A stretch of DNA of 64,000 bases from the NCBI GenBank assembly GCA_965206775.1, contig CBDBKU010000002.1, positions 930,001 through 994,000 on the forward strand, given 5' to 3'. The notes under the pieces were generated by a model. That model was not told the origin of the DNA. It did no database searches and saw only the letters and a list, made by a program, of their open reading frames with translations. This DNA is from VXMF01 sp965206775. GTDB lineage: Bacteria; Acidobacteriota; Terriglobia; Bryobacterales; UBA6623. A program made the position numbers and the translations under genes. Positions 17,845 to 25,303 of the stretch are shown here, one piece after another; the stretch's first letter is position 1, and every line of letters begins with the position of its first letter.

Positions 17845-18867
17845 ATGACACGTCGCGAACTCCTGCTTGCCAGCGCCACCGCGTCGCGCCTCATGGAAGC
17901 CCAAATGCCAGCCAAACGACTCGGTCTCGATCTGTTCAGCCTGCGGTCGCAGGGCTGGTCCGCATTCGAGCTTCTCGATTTCGCCAGCCAGAACGGCGTC
18001 ACTGTAGCGAACTTCTCCGAGCCGAGATTCCTCGGGGGCACGGAGGTGGATCATCTCAAGCGGGTCCGGGAGCACGCAGACAGGCTCGGTATCCAGGTCG
18101 AGGTCGGCTTCGGCTCGATATGCCCTACTTCCACGCGCTTCCTCAAAGAAGACGGCACTGCCCGCGAGCAGCTGCTGGAGATGTTCGGCATCGCTCAGAT
18201 CCTGGGATCCCCTTTCGTGCGCTGCTATCTCGGCAGCGCCGACGAGCGCAAGGGCGAAATCCCCTTGGAACAACACATCGAGAACACCATCGCAGCCTGC
18301 AAGTCCGTGCGCGACGAGGACGGGCGTCACGGCATCAAGATCGCCGTCGAGAACCACGCGGGGGACCTGCAGGCCCGCCAGCTGCGCCACTTGGTGGAGG
18401 AAGCCGGCACTGATTACGTGGGCACGCTGGTGGATGCCGGCAACGCAACTTGGACGATGGAGGACCCCTTTCACACCTTGGAAGTCCTCGCGCCGCTCGC
18501 GCTGACAACGGGTATCCGCGACTCGCGCATCTGGCTCGATGACGGTTCAGTCAACGTGATGTGGGTTCCCATGGGCCAGGGAAATATCGGTATCGACCGA
18601 TGGGCACGGCGATTCTGGGAACTGCGTCCCGACCTAGCCTTCTCGCTGGAAATCATCAACCTTCGGTTCGCGCGGAAGTTCGCAGTGAGGGAAAAGACCT
18701 TTTGGGACCAATACAGGGACGTACCAGCGTGGGTTTACGAAGACTTCATGGCGCTGGCTCGTACCGGCGAGCCGTACGATCCGCCCGAGGGCGATCCCGT
18801 GGAACTGGAGCGACGCGAGGTCGCGGCAGACCTTGCCTACAGCAGGCGGCTGCTGGGACTCGGCTAG
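17845..18867 (+). CDS. TIM-barrel sugar isomerase/epimerase, exported
   Basis: A 340-residue member of the xylose-isomerase-like TIM-barrel (AP endonuclease family 2) superfamily. The N-terminus MTRRELLLASATASRLMEA is a short twin-arginine-type signal, so the ATG at 17845 is preferred over an upstream in-frame ATG at 17812. Barrel motifs include GLDLFSLRSQGW, the central KIAVENHAGDLQARQL (metal-binding Glu) and GTLVDAGNATW followed by the family's late metal ligands. Such exported proteins are abundant in Acidobacteriota and Planctomycetota and are presumed to act on unusual sugars. Substrate unknown. Confidence 0.85.
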   Translation: MTRRELLLASATASRLMEAQMPAKRLGLDLFSLRSQGWSAFELLDFASQNGVTVANFSEPRFLGGTEVDHLKRVREHADRLGIQVEVGFGSICPTSTRFLKEDGTAREQLLEMFGIAQILGSPFVRCYLGSADERKGEIPLEQHIENTIAACKSVRDEDGRHGIKIAVENHAGDLQARQLRHLVEEAGTDYVGTLVDAGNATWTMEDPFHTLEVLAPLALTTGIRDSRIWLDDGSVNVMWVPMGQGNIGIDRWARRFWELRPDLAFSLEIINLRFARKFAVREKTFWDQYRDVPAWVYEDFMALARTGEPYDPPEGDPVELERREVAADLAYSRRLLGLG

Positions 18868-18941
18868 ACCAAGTACCGGAACGCCTGTCTGGATTGACGG
18901 CCGTTTCGCGTACACTCTTTCAAATGCTCGGAGATTTGCGA

Positions 18942-20180
18942 ATGTCTTTTCGAATCCTGATTCTTCTGGTTACCGCGGTCGCGACCGCCCTTGGGGGCGA
19001 GATTCCCCGCGCCGAGCCGGCCGAGGTCGGCCTTTCCCAAGAGCGCCTCGACCGGATCACGCGAGCGATGGAGAGCGGCGTCGCCAACGGACACCTGGCG
19101 GGGGCGATCGGCGTTGTCGCCCGCAAGGGCAAGATCGCGTACTGGGAGACCGTCGGGATGGCCGACAGGGAAGCCGGCAAGTCGATGAGCGACGACACGA
19201 TCTTCCGCATCTACTCGATGACCAAGCCGATCGTCGGCGTCGCCTTGATGACGCTTTACGAGGAGGGCCGGTTCGCACTGAACGATCCGGTCAAGACGCA
19301 CATTCCCGAACTGGGCGACCTGAAGGTCCTGGTCGACGGAGAAGAGGTGCCCTCCGATCGCGAGATGACGGTCCAGGACCTGATGCGGCACACCTCGGGC
19401 ATGACGTACGGACTGTTCGGAGACAGCGCGGTCGACAAGATGTACACGGACGCCGATGTCCTGGGCGGGAACAAGACCATCGCCGAGTTTGTCACCAAGC
19501 TCTCCAAGCTGCCGCTCAAGCACCAGCCAGGCTCGGCGTGGGAGTACAGCGTGTCCGTGGACGTGCAGGGCCGACTGATCGAGATCCTCTCCGGCAAGGA
19601 CCTCGCGACGTTCATGAAGGAGCGAGTCTTCGATCCTCTCGACATGCGCGACACCTCGTTCAGGATGACCAAGGACAAGGCCGGCCGGTTCGTGCAGATC
19701 TACCAGAAGAGCGAGGACAAGCAAGCGATCGTCCCGGCCCCGAAGAGCAGCACAACGCGCTACTACGAGGACACCCAGTGGTATTCGGGTGGCGGAGGGC
19801 TCGTGTCCACGACCCGGGACTATCTCCGCTTCTGCCAGATGATGCTCAACGGCGGCACCCTTGACGGCCAGCGGATCCTCAGCCGGAAGACCGTGGATCT
19901 CATGAGGATCGACCACGTTGCGAGCGTGCCCCGCGCATCGTCCATTTCGAGGGCGGGCTACGGGTTCGGGCTGGACTTCGCAGTTCACCTCGATCCGGCG
20001 GCGAGCGGCCTGAACGGCTCCGTCGGCGAGTACAACTGGGGCGGCCTGGCCGGCACGTCCTTCTGGATCGATCCCGAGGAGGAGCTGATCGGCATCTACA
20101 TGATCCAGATGCTGCCGCCCCGGTTCAGCGCCGGGCAAGCCCAGTTCAAGCGCCTCGCCTATCAGGCGATCGCCGATTGA
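18942..20180 (+). CDS. Serine hydrolase of the class C beta-lactamase fold
   Basis: A 412-residue exported esterase or peptidase-like protein. Signal peptide at residues 1-22 (MSFRILILLVTAVATALGG). The nucleophile motif SMTKP (SxxK) is near residue 87, the YSVSVDVQG segment supplies the second-motif Tyr, and the third motif is WGGLAGTSFWIDPEE near the C-terminus, a common replacement for KTG in EstB-type enzymes. The ATG at 18942 is chosen because GGAG lies 8 nt upstream; an in-frame ATG at 18924 lacks one. Physiological substrate not evident. Confidence 0.88.
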   Translation: MSFRILILLVTAVATALGGEIPRAEPAEVGLSQERLDRITRAMESGVANGHLAGAIGVVARKGKIAYWETVGMADREAGKSMSDDTIFRIYSMTKPIVGVALMTLYEEGRFALNDPVKTHIPELGDLKVLVDGEEVPSDREMTVQDLMRHTSGMTYGLFGDSAVDKMYTDADVLGGNKTIAEFVTKLSKLPLKHQPGSAWEYSVSVDVQGRLIEILSGKDLATFMKERVFDPLDMRDTSFRMTKDKAGRFVQIYQKSEDKQAIVPAPKSSTTRYYEDTQWYSGGGGLVSTTRDYLRFCQMMLNGGTLDGQRILSRKTVDLMRIDHVASVPRASSISRAGYGFGLDFAVHLDPAASGLNGSVGEYNWGGLAGTSFWIDPEEELIGIYMIQMLPPRFSAGQAQFKRLAYQAIAD

Positions 20181-20377
20181 CACCGATTGGAATCGTCCCG
20201 ACGATTCGGGGTGCGCATGCCCGCTTCCCGAACGCGAGCGTCGCGTCAACGCTGTGCCAGCGCACACAGCGGACGGCAGCTCCCCGAGCGCGTCGCGGAA
20301 TTGGATATACTGACGCGCGACAGTAGCTTGGGCGGCCCGGCCAGTGCTGCAGCCAGCTCGAGCCAGGAGCAGCGATC

Positions 20378-21187
20378 ATGATCCTGATGGAACCCGGATC
20401 GATTCGTCACCTGCTAGCCTTTCTTGCCCTCGCAGCCACGGTTTCCGCGGCCGAGATTCCGCCTGCCGGCGAGGGCGTTCGGCTGTTCGACGGCAAGAGC
20501 CTGGAGAATTTCGACACGTTCGTCTTCGGGAAGGGTTTCAACCATGACCCCGAGGGCGTCTTCCGGGTTCATGACGGCATGGTTCGCGTGGAAGGAATGC
20601 CGTATGGGTATTTCATCACCAAAGAGGAATACGATGACTTCTATCTGCGTGCGGAGTTCAAGTGGGGCGAGGCAACGCATGGGCGCCGGAAGGACAAGGC
20701 ACGCGATAGCGGCATTCTCTATCGCTCCGTGGACGTGACGAAGAGGGCGGAAGCAGCCGAGACGAACGGCGCCATTTGGCCAAAGGCGCTCGAATTCCAA
20801 ATCATGGAAGGCGGCACCGGCGATGTCATCCTGCTCGGAGGGTCCGAGCTAACGGTCAAGGGCCAACGGAAGGGCGGCGACCGCGGGATTCAGATCGATC
20901 GTTTCAACAAGACCGACCTGGGCCGCCAGGATGGCTGGCCGAAGCACTACCGGGCGCCCGCCGGCTTCCGCGATCCGCACAGCGAAGTCGAAAAGCCTCA
21001 CGGCGAGTGGAATGTCCTTGAAATGGTCGCTGACGGCGATCGCGTCAAGTATTGGGTCAACGGAGCGCTCGTCATGGAAGGCAGCGATGCCAGCCTGACG
21101 AAAGGGAAGATCCTTTTCCAGTCCGAGGGGTCGGAGCTCTTTTTCCGCAACATCAAATTGTGGCCGCTCAAGGAGAAACAGAAGTAG
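20378..21187 (+). CDS. DUF1080 (3-keto-disaccharide hydrolase-like) protein
   Basis: A 269-residue secreted protein of the DUF1080 family, a concanavalin-like beta-sandwich; some members hydrolyse 3-keto-glucosides. Residues 1-26 are a signal peptide. Family motifs: GVRLFDGKSLENFDTF, GYFITKEEYDDFYLRAEFKWG, DSGILYRS, LEFQIMEGGTGDVIL, and the C-terminal GKILFQSEGSELFFRNIKLWPL. A purine-rich AGGAG lies about 8 nt before the ATG. A conserved secreted protein follows 32 bp later. Function in sugar breakdown is inferred from family knowledge. Confidence 0.88.
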   Translation: MILMEPGSIRHLLAFLALAATVSAAEIPPAGEGVRLFDGKSLENFDTFVFGKGFNHDPEGVFRVHDGMVRVEGMPYGYFITKEEYDDFYLRAEFKWGEATHGRRKDKARDSGILYRSVDVTKRAEAAETNGAIWPKALEFQIMEGGTGDVILLGGSELTVKGQRKGGDRGIQIDRFNKTDLGRQDGWPKHYRAPAGFRDPHSEVEKPHGEWNVLEMVADGDRVKYWVNGALVMEGSDASLTKGKILFQSEGSELFFRNIKLWPLKEKQK

Positions 21188-21219
21188 ACCTGGAAGCAGC
21201 GCTAGAAGGGAGGTTCGAG

Positions 21220-22254
21220 ATGAGCCGCAGATATCTCGCTTCAATCATTGCGGTGGCGACTGTGATCGCGGTTACGTTGCCGCTGCCCGGTATCGCCCAG
21301 GCCCAGACGCCTGCGGAGGACACGGCTGCGCCGACGCTTACCGCTTGGGGCGCCCCCGACCTGCGGGGAATCTGGGACTTCCGCACGATTACGCCGTTGG
21401 AACGCCCCAGGCATTTGGAAGGGAAGCAGGTTCTGACGGAACCCGAGGCGGATGAACTGGAAGAGCAAACTGCGCAACGTCGCGTAGAAGCCGACACGCC
21501 CGCCATCCCAGAGCGCTGTGTCGGCTCTCCGAACTTCGTCGACTGCATTGGCAGTTACAACCAGCTCTGGTTTGACCGCGGAACAGAAGTCATAGCAGAC
21601 CGGCGAACGTCGCTGATTGTCGATCCGCCCGATGGCAGGATTCCTCCCTTGACGCCCGAGGCGCGGAAGAGGGCGGACGCTATCGCGGAGATCAGGCGAC
21701 GTCCCCCTCGCGGCCCCGAGGACCGCCGGGTAGGCGCGCGTTGCATCGTGGGATTCAACTCCGGTCCGCCCATGAGCCCAAGCGCCTACAACAACAACAT
21801 GCAGCTTTTTCAGACACCTCGATACGTGGCGATTCTCAACGAGATGGTCCATGACGTCCGGATCATCCCGTTGGACGGGCCGGCCCATCTGCCCTCCCGG
21901 ATTCGCCAGTGGATGGGCGACTCGCGCGGCCGCTGGGAGGGTGACACGCTGGTCGTCGACACGACGAATCTGAGGGACGAGACCATGTTCAAGGGCTCTG
22001 GCGAGAACCTGCACGTGATCGAACGGTTTCGACGTGTCGACGCCGACACGCTGCTATACGAGTACACGATCGACGACCCGGAGTCGTTCGAGAAGTCGTG
22101 GACGGCGGTATTTCCGATGATGAGGAGCGAGGGGCCGATCTTCGAGTACGCCTGTCACGAGGGCAACTACAGCATGTTCAATATTCTCTCTGGAGCGCGC
22201 TCCGAAGAGAAGGCCGCCGCCCAGGCCGCGCAGCAGGAGTCGAAATCCCCGTGA
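21220..22254 (+). CDS. Conserved exported protein of unknown function
   Basis: A 344-residue protein with a signal peptide (residues 1-25, ending IAQAQ) and a mature part starting APDLRGIWDFRTITPLERP. Other conserved-looking blocks are GPPMSPSAYNNNMQLFQTP, MVHDVRIIPLDGPAHLP, GDSRGRWEGDTLVVDTTNL and EYACHEGNYSMFNILSGAR near the end. I recognise this as a protein type that occurs in many copies in Acidobacteriota and some Proteobacteria, but no function is known to me. GGGAGG precedes the ATG at 21220. It follows the DUF1080 gene closely, so they are probably co-transcribed. Confidence 0.75.
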   Translation: MSRRYLASIIAVATVIAVTLPLPGIAQAQTPAEDTAAPTLTAWGAPDLRGIWDFRTITPLERPRHLEGKQVLTEPEADELEEQTAQRRVEADTPAIPERCVGSPNFVDCIGSYNQLWFDRGTEVIADRRTSLIVDPPDGRIPPLTPEARKRADAIAEIRRRPPRGPEDRRVGARCIVGFNSGPPMSPSAYNNNMQLFQTPRYVAILNEMVHDVRIIPLDGPAHLPSRIRQWMGDSRGRWEGDTLVVDTTNLRDETMFKGSGENLHVIERFRRVDADTLLYEYTIDDPESFEKSWTAVFPMMRSEGPIFEYACHEGNYSMFNILSGARSEEKAAAQAAQQESKSP

Positions 22255-22408
22255 GGGAACATCCGTTCAGAGCTCGGGTGCCCGCGGTCGGCTCCTGACG
22301 CCGGAACCGGTCCCCTGGATCCCGCCCAACCCGACTTCGTTGCAGTTTGACGGGAGTCAGCTCAGGGTCTGCGATTCATCAACCCACCCGAGGCAAGATC
22401 GGCCTCTC

Positions 22409-23392
22409 CTATTGGCTGTCTGGCAGCAAGCCCTTGCGGATCTTGGCGACTACGGTGAAATGGGGGTCCACGACATTGGCGATGTCGTATTCCAGCGCGT
22501 GCCCCATCAGCAATGACGAGCCTCGTTCATCGAAACCGTAGTCGCTCATCAGCCAGCGCTGCAGCTCGGTCGTCGCGTGCTGCAATGCCTGCAGCAATGG
22601 TCGGGCGCTGCCAATCGCCATCAGATGCTCGTCAGTTTCCAGGCGGGGCCAGCCGATCTCTTGGTCCTTGATGAGATCCACGGTGAACTCGACGTCCATT
22701 GACACCTCAAGCGCATTCCCGACAACCTCGCCGTCACCCTGGCGCGCGTGACCGTCGCCTACGAACAGCAGCGCACCCGGCTCGGAGACTGGCAGCATCA
22801 GCTTGGTGCCCACGACCATGCCGTTGTAGTCCATGTTGCCGCCGAAGGCACCGGGGGTGCTGGTCGCAACGGCCTCCTTGCGAGCGGGTGCAACCGCGAC
22901 GCACCCCAGCATCGGCCGGAGAGGAACCTCGATGCCTGAAGGCCGAATCGCATCTGATGCAACCTTGGCCATGCCACGCTCCTTGTCGATCTCCCAAGTC
23001 TCGGTCGTTTGCTCGCGCTCGGCTTCGTGGCGAAGAAAAGCCGGGTCCGCGGTGTAGGGCGCAAGGACGCTGCTCGACCAAGCTGTAGCGCGGCTCGGTT
23101 CGATCTTCTCGAATCGCACCACCAGGACATCGCCCGGTTCAGCGCCTTCCACATAGAAAGGACCAGTCTGGGGATTCGGGCGCTCCCCCACTTTTTGATC
23201 CTCGGCGTCAAAACCACGGGCGTCGATCGTTCTTGTGACGACGCGGTCGCCGGGCGCGATTTTCAAGACCGGTTCATGGGCGAACGAGAACGTGTTGTGG
23301 TAGCGCGTCGGCTGGAATCGGTGCGTTTCCGCTACGGCTGTCACTGCGGTCATCAGCGAGATCATAACGAGAACCGTTCTCGGCGCAATCAT
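22409..23392 (-). CDS. Acetamidase/formamidase family protein, exported
   Basis: A 327-residue amidohydrolase of the FmdA/AmdA family, normally releasing ammonia from short amides. The N-terminus (MIAPRTVLVMISLMTAVTAVAE) is a signal peptide, unusual for characterised members but common in this phylum. Family blocks: APGDRVVTRTIDARGFD, GPFYVEGAEPGDVLVVRFEKI, LRPMLGCVAVAPAR, TPGAFGGNMDYNGMVVGTKLMLPV, GALLFVGDGHARQGDGEVVG and the final VVDPHFTVVAKIRKG. The ATG at 23392 follows GGAGGACCCC; longer reading frames upstream lack signal-like or conserved sequence. It sits alone on the minus strand. Confidence 0.85.
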   Translation of the reverse strand: MIAPRTVLVMISLMTAVTAVAETHRFQPTRYHNTFSFAHEPVLKIAPGDRVVTRTIDARGFDAEDQKVGERPNPQTGPFYVEGAEPGDVLVVRFEKIEPSRATAWSSSVLAPYTADPAFLRHEAEREQTTETWEIDKERGMAKVASDAIRPSGIEVPLRPMLGCVAVAPARKEAVATSTPGAFGGNMDYNGMVVGTKLMLPVSEPGALLFVGDGHARQGDGEVVGNALEVSMDVEFTVDLIKDQEIGWPRLETDEHLMAIGSARPLLQALQHATTELQRWLMSDYGFDERGSSLLMGHALEYDIANVVDPHFTVVAKIRKGLLPDSQ

Positions 23393-23816
23393 TTGGGGTC
23401 CTCCAGCCGGCGCGAATCCACGGCCCGATACTCGAAGTTCATTCCTCGGGATGCGATGGCTCCGCTGTCTGGCGTTGTGCATTGTCGCACTACGCTCCGC
23501 GGAAGCCAGCGCTGCATCGATCTTGCTCGCCGGAAGCACCGTCGCCGTTGACCATCAACTTGCCGTGGTTCCGGCCGTCGCTACGGAGGCTCGTGGGTCG
23601 GCTGCGGCCTTCACGAACGCCCCCGCCAGGCGCCTCGCCGGCAATTGGCCAAGACACGATCCCGAAACGAACGCTGTTCCGCTCCGTTGAACACGCACCT
23701 CCACGATTCGCAGCGAGCGGCGATGCGCGAGCCCAGCCGAGCAGGGGCCAAGCCTTGCGGAAGCAAGCAATGGGGCTCTCGACCGCAGCCTCTTCCCGCT
23801 GCGACGCTCGCAGGGG
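23393..23816. other. Gap with no supported gene
   Basis: About 420 bp between the amidase and the alcohol dehydrogenase, both on the minus strand. A plus-strand frame at 23451-23690 begins with a signal-peptide-like run (MRWLRCLALCIVALRSAEAS), but the rest is unlike any family I know, so I treat it as chance or a relic. Confidence 0.4.
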
Positions 23817-24932
23817 CTACGCCTCCGGAGCCAGCGCGAGGACGCCGCGGGCCACCCGACCCGCTTCCATGTCCTCGAACGCCTTGCCTAACTCGTCCAG
23901 CGAGTAGCGCTTGGTGATCAGGTCGTCGAGAGGCAGCCTGCCGCCTAGGTACAGGCCGAGCAGCCTCGGCAGGTCCAGGCGCGGGCGGATCGAGCCCGCG
24001 AACGACCCGAGAAGCCGCTTGTTCTGAAGGACCAGCGCTCCCGCCGGAATCTCGACTGCCTGCTTTGCGGCGTGCAGGCCGACGATTGTCGCGGTACCGC
24101 CGGGGCGCACGGCCTTGATCGACAGGTCGATTGTCGCTGCGGCACCGACGCTGTCGAACACGTATTCAGGACCCCCGCCTGTCAAAGCCCGCAGGTCTTT
24201 CGAGACGTTCTCGCTGGCGGCAGAGTTCAGCGTGTCGTCCGCTCCCAGGGCCTTGGCGAACTCCAACTTCGAGTCCAGCACGTCCACAGCAATGATCGGG
24301 TTGCAGCCGGCAAGCTTGCAGCCCATCAAGGCGCTGAGCCCTACGCCGCCGCATCCGATCACGGCGGCGGGCAGCCCGGGCTGGGCTTGGGCGGTGTTCA
24401 TCACCGCGCCGACTCCCGTCGCCACCGCGCAGCCGATCACCGCCGCGACGTCGAACGGCACGCCGTCCGGGATCGGCACGACGCTCGATTCGTCGATTAC
24501 CGCGTGCTCCGCCATGGTTGCCGCGCTCAGGAAGTGCTTGAGAGGCAGTCCGTCCGCGGTAGTTAGCCGGGACGTGCCGTCAACCAGCAGCGCCTTGAAT
24601 GTGGTTTCCGCGAGTCGCTCGCAGAGGTTTTGCCGACCATTCAGGCAAGTCTGGCAGGACTCGCACGCCGGGAGCCAGTTGACGACGATCCGGTCGCCCG
24701 GCTTGCACCGCGTAATTCCGCTCCCGACGGCCTCGACGATTCCCGCGCCTTCATGCCCTAAGACCAGCGGAGGGACTGCTCGCAACTCGCCGCGGAGAGT
24801 GTGCAGGTCCGAGTGGCACACGCCGGCCGAGCACATCCGTACCAGCACTTCGTGTTCCTTGGGAGGAGCGAGGTCGACCTCCTCGATCGCAAGGTGTCCG
24901 ATTTCTCGAGTGACTGCTGCACGTGTTCTCAT
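23817..24932 (-). CDS. Zinc-dependent alcohol dehydrogenase (MDR)
   Basis: A 371-residue medium-chain dehydrogenase. Catalytic zinc ligands lie in AGVCHSDLHTL and LGHEGAGIVEAVG; the structural zinc site is CESCQTCLNGRQNLC. The Rossmann motif is VIGCGGVGLSALMG near residue 190. It resembles the Rxyl_3153/class III-like group acting on alcohols or S-hydroxymethyl thiols. Cytoplasmic. It is divergent from the large outer-membrane protein gene at 25.3 kb. Cofactor NAD is inferred from an acidic residue (AVDVLDSKLE) at the end of the second strand. Confidence 0.9.
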   Translation of the reverse strand: MRTRAAVTREIGHLAIEEVDLAPPKEHEVLVRMCSAGVCHSDLHTLRGELRAVPPLVLGHEGAGIVEAVGSGITRCKPGDRIVVNWLPACESCQTCLNGRQNLCERLAETTFKALLVDGTSRLTTADGLPLKHFLSAATMAEHAVIDESSVVPIPDGVPFDVAAVIGCAVATGVGAVMNTAQAQPGLPAAVIGCGGVGLSALMGCKLAGCNPIIAVDVLDSKLEFAKALGADDTLNSAASENVSKDLRALTGGGPEYVFDSVGAAATIDLSIKAVRPGGTATIVGLHAAKQAVEIPAGALVLQNKRLLGSFAGSIRPRLDLPRLLGLYLGGRLPLDDLITKRYSLDELGKAFEDMEAGRVARGVLALAPEA

Positions 24933-25202
24933 GGGGCGGGTATCCGAAATTGCTCGCTGCCGGATCGCATTGCGGACGGCGCGGGCAACTCACAATTCTA
25001 GCGAAGGCTCCCGTTTCGGGTACGACGCCAGCTTGATCTCAGGCAAAGGCGGGCAGGGAGCCAGATCCTAAGAGCCTCGGAATCACGATCTGTCGTCTGG
25101 CCGGTTGGTGGGGGGCGGGCCGATTCTCGCGGGCACCAGGCCCGCTCCACGCCGCGTCTGCCGTCCCCCGGTCTTCCGACGGTCGGTCCCGCCCACTGCG
25201 TT

Positions 25203-25218
25203 CCGCAGCTAGCTGCGG
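25203..25218. promoter_or_regulatory. Perfect 16-bp palindrome upstream of the outer-membrane protein
   Basis: CCGCAGCTAGCTGCGG is an exact palindrome about 85 nt before the GTG of the TonB/Oar-like gene, in the divergent interval with the alcohol dehydrogenase. Its symmetry and position suit an operator for a dimeric regulator. No regulator gene is adjacent. Confidence 0.3.
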
Positions 25219-25303
25219 GCGGCTGCGGTCGGGGAACGCCGGTCTCTGTAACGCCCTGATGCCAAATTTCGCCTAGATTCGTAGCCTGTGGAGGCTTGTT
25301 ACC

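Noticed and set aside
18864..20267. A 467-residue minus-strand frame
   Set aside because: Antisense shadow of the serine hydrolase gene, which has signal peptide and SxxK motif.
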